Source: Dromaius novaehollandiae (Eukaryota; Chordata; Aves; Casuariiformes; Dromaiidae). Taken from it: a stretch of 64,000 bases of DNA. Location of the stretch: the NCBI RefSeq assembly GCF_036370855.1, contig NC_088103.1:34761904-34825903 (forward strand), given 5' to 3'. Shown piece after piece: positions 58,981 to 64,000 of this stretch; the first letter of the stretch is position 1, and every line of letters starts with the position of its first letter. The notes under the pieces are model-generated. The model searched no databases. It was not told the DNA's origin and was given only the letters and a program-made list of their open reading frames with translations. A program made the position numbers and the translations under genes.

Positions 58981-60217
58981 AAACCAAAAGCTTGCAGCCT
59001 GCTGGGGAGCAAACATATTTAGTGTCTTCTGTACTGTCTGCTCCACCACTCCCCGCCTTCCAGTTATAATTCCATTCTTCTGCTAGTGTGAACCTCTACA
59101 ATAACTTTGTTCTGAATTTTGCCCTTAATATCAGCTTGTGGTGTTAACAGCAGTTGTCTCCTTTTTCTCCTGTAACAAAGGAAGATGTTAAGAGAAAGAA
59201 GCAACCCTTTCCAATGTACCTATTTTTCAATTAGTTTCCAAAGCTGTTTCATGTGAATTGATAGTATTAGAACACATAATCCTTATAAGGCAGATAAAAA
59301 TGCTTCCAATCAATTTCTCTTCTTCTATAGAACGGTATATTCCCATAACTTTTTCTTAAACTGACACAGGAAGTCTCTCCATCCCAGACAGTATCCCAGG
59401 GGTTAATTAATTAGTGAGTCACCCTGGAGAAAGTGGAACTTTCCATTATGCTAGAAGTGTTTTCAGTTCCTAATTGGTATTGTTGGTGATATGTTATCAG
59501 CAAGGAAGATAACAGCTACCCTGTACAATGAACATCCAGGGGGCAAACAGCAGGCACTCTGGAGATGCAGATCATTATAATCAATAACACAGATTGCTAA
59601 CAATAGACAGTTCTGAACAGATAGTATATGTGCAAATGTTTAAGTACTAAACCAACTTTTGCTGAAACATGGCGACAAGGTTTCGCAATGCTAACAATAG
59701 AGTCCTAGCTAAAGGTCAGCTTTTTCTGCATTTCGTTCTAAATACAGTGCAATGACTTTACACTTGCTGTAGTACAAGGAATTCAATCCTGCCAGGGGAG
59801 GAAAAGGCAAGACAAGCATTTGGTCCATGAGTTTATTAGATGTAAACTATCTGTATTCTATTTTTGCCTTTCTATAAAATATCTCCAAAGAAAGGCTATA
59901 AATCACACAATCAAACCAAAAATAGAATAAGGTCCACTGTTTGGACCTCTTCTCTGTGGGAAATAGTTCTGTTCCAAAGGCAAAAATCTGTAGTTTACAT
60001 GGCAGCTGTCTAAATAAAATTAAACAAAAAGGCCTTGATTTGAGACTATTCTAGAGACCAAATTATTCAAATAAAGCTGGTTCCTCCACCTATGGCAGTC
60101 AGTGTTAGGTTTTCTGACTGCAGTGAGAATTAAAGCAAGTTCATAATCCTCAGAGTTCTCTTGCGAACTTAGAAAGGTATCACCCTCAAAGGGCAGGAAG
60201 AGAGACCAAGGAAAACT

Positions 60218-60320
60218 GGCAGCCTTCCCAACAACTGCCACCATCCCACACCAAGCCCATTTTCTTTCTTTCCTCCCAAGTAACCCACTTCGAAGCCTTG
60301 TTTGAATACCACCTCATTTA
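60218..60320 (+). repeat. 103-base repeat, copy 2
   Basis: Second copy in the same orientation, 1.34 kb from copy 1 (begins GGCAGCCTTC, ends ACCTCATTTA). At about 75% identity it is an old local duplication or two insertions of one unrecognised repeat. Confidence 0.75.
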
Positions 60321-63300
60321 ACACCCATGTGATTTGTCCAACAGAACCTGCCCGAGCCAATAAATATTTTGACTTCTACTCCTCTGTTCATGCTGTACCT
60401 TTTTCAAAAATGATCAACAATTACGGTCTTCTTCCAATCTAAGTGAAACAGGAACCCAAGGAAGAGTAGTTATGCTGTTGTATCCCATAGTCTATTCTAC
60501 AGAGGTGATTAACAGCCAAAGCTCTTGGAGGAAATTCCCTTTAGTTCCAAAGGAATCACTCGGAGCCATATGCAGCCATAGACAACTGCTGGCAAGATTT
60601 TGTCTGCAACTAGTTGTCTGCAACTGCTGGCAGACCACTGCAAAGACCCTTTCTCAAGCCAGCTGTGAATCAAAAGCAGAGGCTATTTACCCACCAATAC
60701 AGGCAGATTAAACATCCCACCAGGCATTCACTGTTCTCCAAAGACTGCCACTGCTATACTAGCACCAAGGATTTACACAGGAAGCAGCTCCTGAACTGTT
60801 GTAGTTAGCAACTTAAAGTACATATTGGTTTACTTGCTATAAACTGTGGCTGTTAAAGAATTGCTTCATGTGTCAGCCATTTCTGCCACAAAGAAAGCAA
60901 GCTGTGGAAAGTGGGGCAGTGTAAACAGCTGAGTGTTGTAACCACCTCAGCCATCTGAATTGAACTCATCTGTGTTCGAGTCAACACCCTACATGACAAA
61001 TGAGTATTATTCAATACTCATTTCAATTCATGAACAGCAGAGACAATTCCAACATGATACAGTTAAAAACACAATATTTCAATAAATGGTTTTAATTATC
61101 CAAAGTCACACAGACCATTTCTAATTGAAAACAAAGGCAACATCTTATTATACAAGTTGATCTCAATGAACTGAAAAGTAAAGCCTTTTGACAGATAATA
61201 TGGAATAAAGATTCTAAAACTAAAGTTCAACCACAGACTTTTTAAAAACAAATCACTTTAAAAAGTCTTCAATACTAGTAACATGATAAAAATATCACTG
61301 AAACCAAAACACACCACTGAAAGACAGAGAAAAGACTCCTGAACAAATGTATATAAATAGTCAACTTTACATATGTTAGAAAACTAAAGAACAGCAAGGT
61401 AAAGTCAGTTGGATCCACTTCCTAAAAACCAAAGTAGGGTGAGCACTTTCAGTCTATTCTCAATAATCTACTTTCTGCTGCTCCTCTTATGAACTCCTTG
61501 AAATCAGAATATTACATGCTGCAACAGATGTCAATCAGGGTACTGCACATCCTGTATGTCTTGTACAAAAGGCAAATAAAATCCCAATTTTAAGAAATGT
61601 TTTTGAAATGAAGTTAAGAGAGCTAGAAGAATTCCTTCTGAACTTCTAGAAATTTAACAGTTTCTGAAATGGCATTTGTACAAGTCTTAGTATCTGTTTA
61701 ACCTCCAGAAATAACAGATTTACCAAAAAAGAATCGCAGAGATTTTCTCACAGACACTGCTTGAAATATTAGACCTCACTCATCTTTTAATTACATGAGA
61801 TGACAAGACAGGACACCTTCCTGGGGAGAGAAGATGCTGCAAGACAAAAGACCTATCCTCAGAAACTTTAGCCACTAGGAAGTCCATCAACAGCATAGGA
61901 GTTGCCCACAATGTAATAGGCAGGGTGTAGATAGGAGCAAAAAGGCATGACATTATCATTAAGAAACTGACACAGTTACTCTTTGTTCAACAGTCTGGCA
62001 ATGGAATTAATGTCTCCATGATTTAAACTGTACCATATTTCTCTTGCCTTTCCCCCCCACCCCTTTCCACAGCACTGCCTAGAAATCCTTCTGGGCAGTC
62101 ATATGTGGCTGCAAGAGACAAGACAGACTGGCTCCTCCAACATCAACAGTCTTGAAAGGAAGAGGGACAAAGCCTGCGGTTCTAAATTGTCACCTTTGGG
62201 ATTGCAAGTTGTTTTATATGCAAATTTAATCTTGTAACACAAGTTTCAGGACGGGATTTTCCAGAAGCAAGATTCTGGACAACTAACAAGGAAGTGTGCA
62301 ATAAAATAAATAATGCAAGTAGCTCCTTCAGATTCTCGTCCCACGAATTAGTCACAAGATATTTTCCTATGTACCAAGAAATCAATGAAAACCCCTTAAA
62401 AGACCAGTAAACCGGCTCTATATGTTTATTAGTCATGGACATCTGTAAGCTTACTGTACATGAAGAAGCACTACTGACAGCCAGTCACAAAGCTTAACTT
62501 GACATTTGTATATTAAAGCTATTGGATAATCATGCTAAAGCACTCTTTCCACCTAAACCTCTAACCTGTTCAGAGTGAGGGCAGGGTGAAGTCTATGAAG
62601 ATGATTAATTCTTTCTGAAAGCTCTTAATCACCTGCAGTGCTGCTAGGATGCACTACACTGCTGAGAAGACATTCTGCTGCTGGGAGAGAAGGGTTTCGG
62701 CTATTAGTGTAATGTGAAAACAAACAAAGCTAAATATAAACCATATTTTATAAATAATAAGTTTGCTGGTTGGAAAAACAGCAGTATAGAACCTTTGAGA
62801 ACAAAAGGATTTCAAGCAGGATCTTGGCAAAGAATTTTTTTCTTTTTTTGGGACACGCATGTGTAATCTGTTGATCCAACAGAAAGAGGTATTACCTCAT
62901 TCGGGTTAACTAACAGAGCAAAGAATAAAAACCAATTCACTCCATTTTAAGGCAACACAGCTTGCTTTCTTTGGTACTGCAGTGCAACATAGACTTGGTA
63001 CCACTTGCTGAATGAACACTTTGGAATCTCAGAAATTTTGAGAAGTAGCTGCAAACGTTGGTTAATAGCTTTCTGAAGTCACGAGCCTGGCAAGTTTGAC
63101 TCACGTTCTACAGGCAAGTTTTTCTGCCCTTTTTTCCCCCTGCCTTTAACTTAGTTTATGCAACTGCTGCAAATTAAAACAGCCTCTGGACTAAGATCAG
63201 AATTCGTATGAACATTTACAGTGCAACGGGGAACTCTGTTACAACCAGACACTCCAAAACAATTAACCTACCACTTAGTCTAGGTGTACAAATGTGGTAA

Positions 63301-64000
63301 CAAAAGTTTTCAAAATACGTGCAGTGTATGTACCAAAGCATTAGATTACAACAGACCTGTTCAATGTTCTGAAAACGGTTTGAATTTGTTCTTGCTGAAT
63401 GAGTGAACCTTTTAGCTATATCAGAACACTGTGAGGTAGTGCTTGTAAGCTGGTCTTCAAATAACACCGCTGTATACACAACACTTGATTCAAATCAGAA
63501 TAGTTTTGAAGTCTCACATCCAACTAGGATCTGAGGATCAGCAGGCTGTGAGCATAACTAAAGTCTGATAATAGTCATGTGGAGCTCTTCTGTAAGATTG
63601 AGACCTAACTATTACTTTATCTAAAAGTAATAACAAAGCTATTTTTTCTAGACCAGTTATACTTATTTTTTATATGCAACTCCACAAAACTATCTTACTC
63701 CTCCAAATAAAGACTTCAGTGCTTCCTGTTTGAAGGTACTCGTGTGACAAGATTTTTAGATGATCCTAGACACAAAGCCATGCAAACTGAAAGGCAGCAG
63801 AAAGAAAAGCATTGAGACTAGATACATCATTGCAGAGCTTTTTTTCCTCTTAGTGGGGAAAGTCTGAAGTATCATAACATGCAAGAACAAAGCTTTTTTT
63901 TAAATGCTTTTCTAATGCTGCCTGCACAGGTTAATGGTTTTCCTGGTCAATGGTTATGAAAAGTATCAAGAGGGTGGTTTTCTGCATCAAAGATGCTACA

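Larger units (their letters stand above)
56228..64000 (-). other. STN1: upstream of STN1 coding exon 1: probable 5' UTR intron / upstream region
   Basis: Because an acceptor precedes the start codon, at least one noncoding 5' exon must lie upstream. I find no CpG island or other clear promoter between 56.3 and 64 kb, so the promoter is probably outside the window. Contents: a T-rich stretch near 56.61-56.64 kb, a long (AG)n microsatellite, a duplicated 103-base pair, and no recognisable coding exon on either strand. The neighbour in mammals (SLK) is not seen. Confidence 0.6.

Noticed and set aside
1..64000. Search for CRISPR arrays, operons, phage or toxin genes
   Set aside because: No regularly spaced repeats, no bacterial-type gene packing and clear spliced vertebrate genes; such systems are not expected or seen.

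Overview
The window looks like vertebrate nuclear DNA, most likely from a bird. The genes are split by long introns with GT/AG borders. One promoter sits in a CpG island. Interspersed repeats are sparse and include a CR1 LINE 3' end with the typical avian/reptilian CR1 tail, plus old MIR-like and L3/CR1-like remnants. No bacterial, viral or plasmid-like organisation is visible. The species is an inference; I cannot separate a bird from a crocodilian or turtle with certainty, although the compact layout and low repeat load favour a bird.

Two genes are recognised, both on the minus strand. (1) From base 1 to about 17.2 kb lies the 5' end of SH3PXD2A (TKS5/FISH). It comprises a CpG-island promoter, a single 24-codon first coding exon (16725-16796) encoding the start of the PX domain, and the proximal 16.7 kb of intron 1. 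The rest of the gene lies before base 1. (2) From about 29.6 kb to beyond 56.2 kb lies STN1 (OBFC1), the OB-fold subunit of the CST (CTC1-STN1-TEN1) telomere/replication complex. I reconstructed nine coding exons (30872-56220) with compatible splice phases. Together they give an uninterrupted 362-residue protein, close to the 368 residues of human STN1. The 5' noncoding exon(s) and promoter are not identified and probably lie beyond 64 kb.

The order SH3PXD2A - STN1, both on the same strand, matches the human arrangement at 10q24.33, where SLK follows STN1. The two genes are neighbours by conserved synteny, with no evident functional link: TKS5 is an invadopodia/podosome scaffold and STN1 acts at telomeres and in lagging-strand fill-in.

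The rest (about 17.4-29.5 kb between the genes, the introns, and 56.3-64 kb upstream of STN1 coding exon 1) is noncoding as far as I can see. It contains microsatellites, a degenerate minisatellite at the CpG-island edge, ancient repeat remnants, a 103-bp duplicated pair, several short perfect inverted repeats and two candidate CTCF motifs. I found no undescribed multi-gene system. The items under findings are modest and local.
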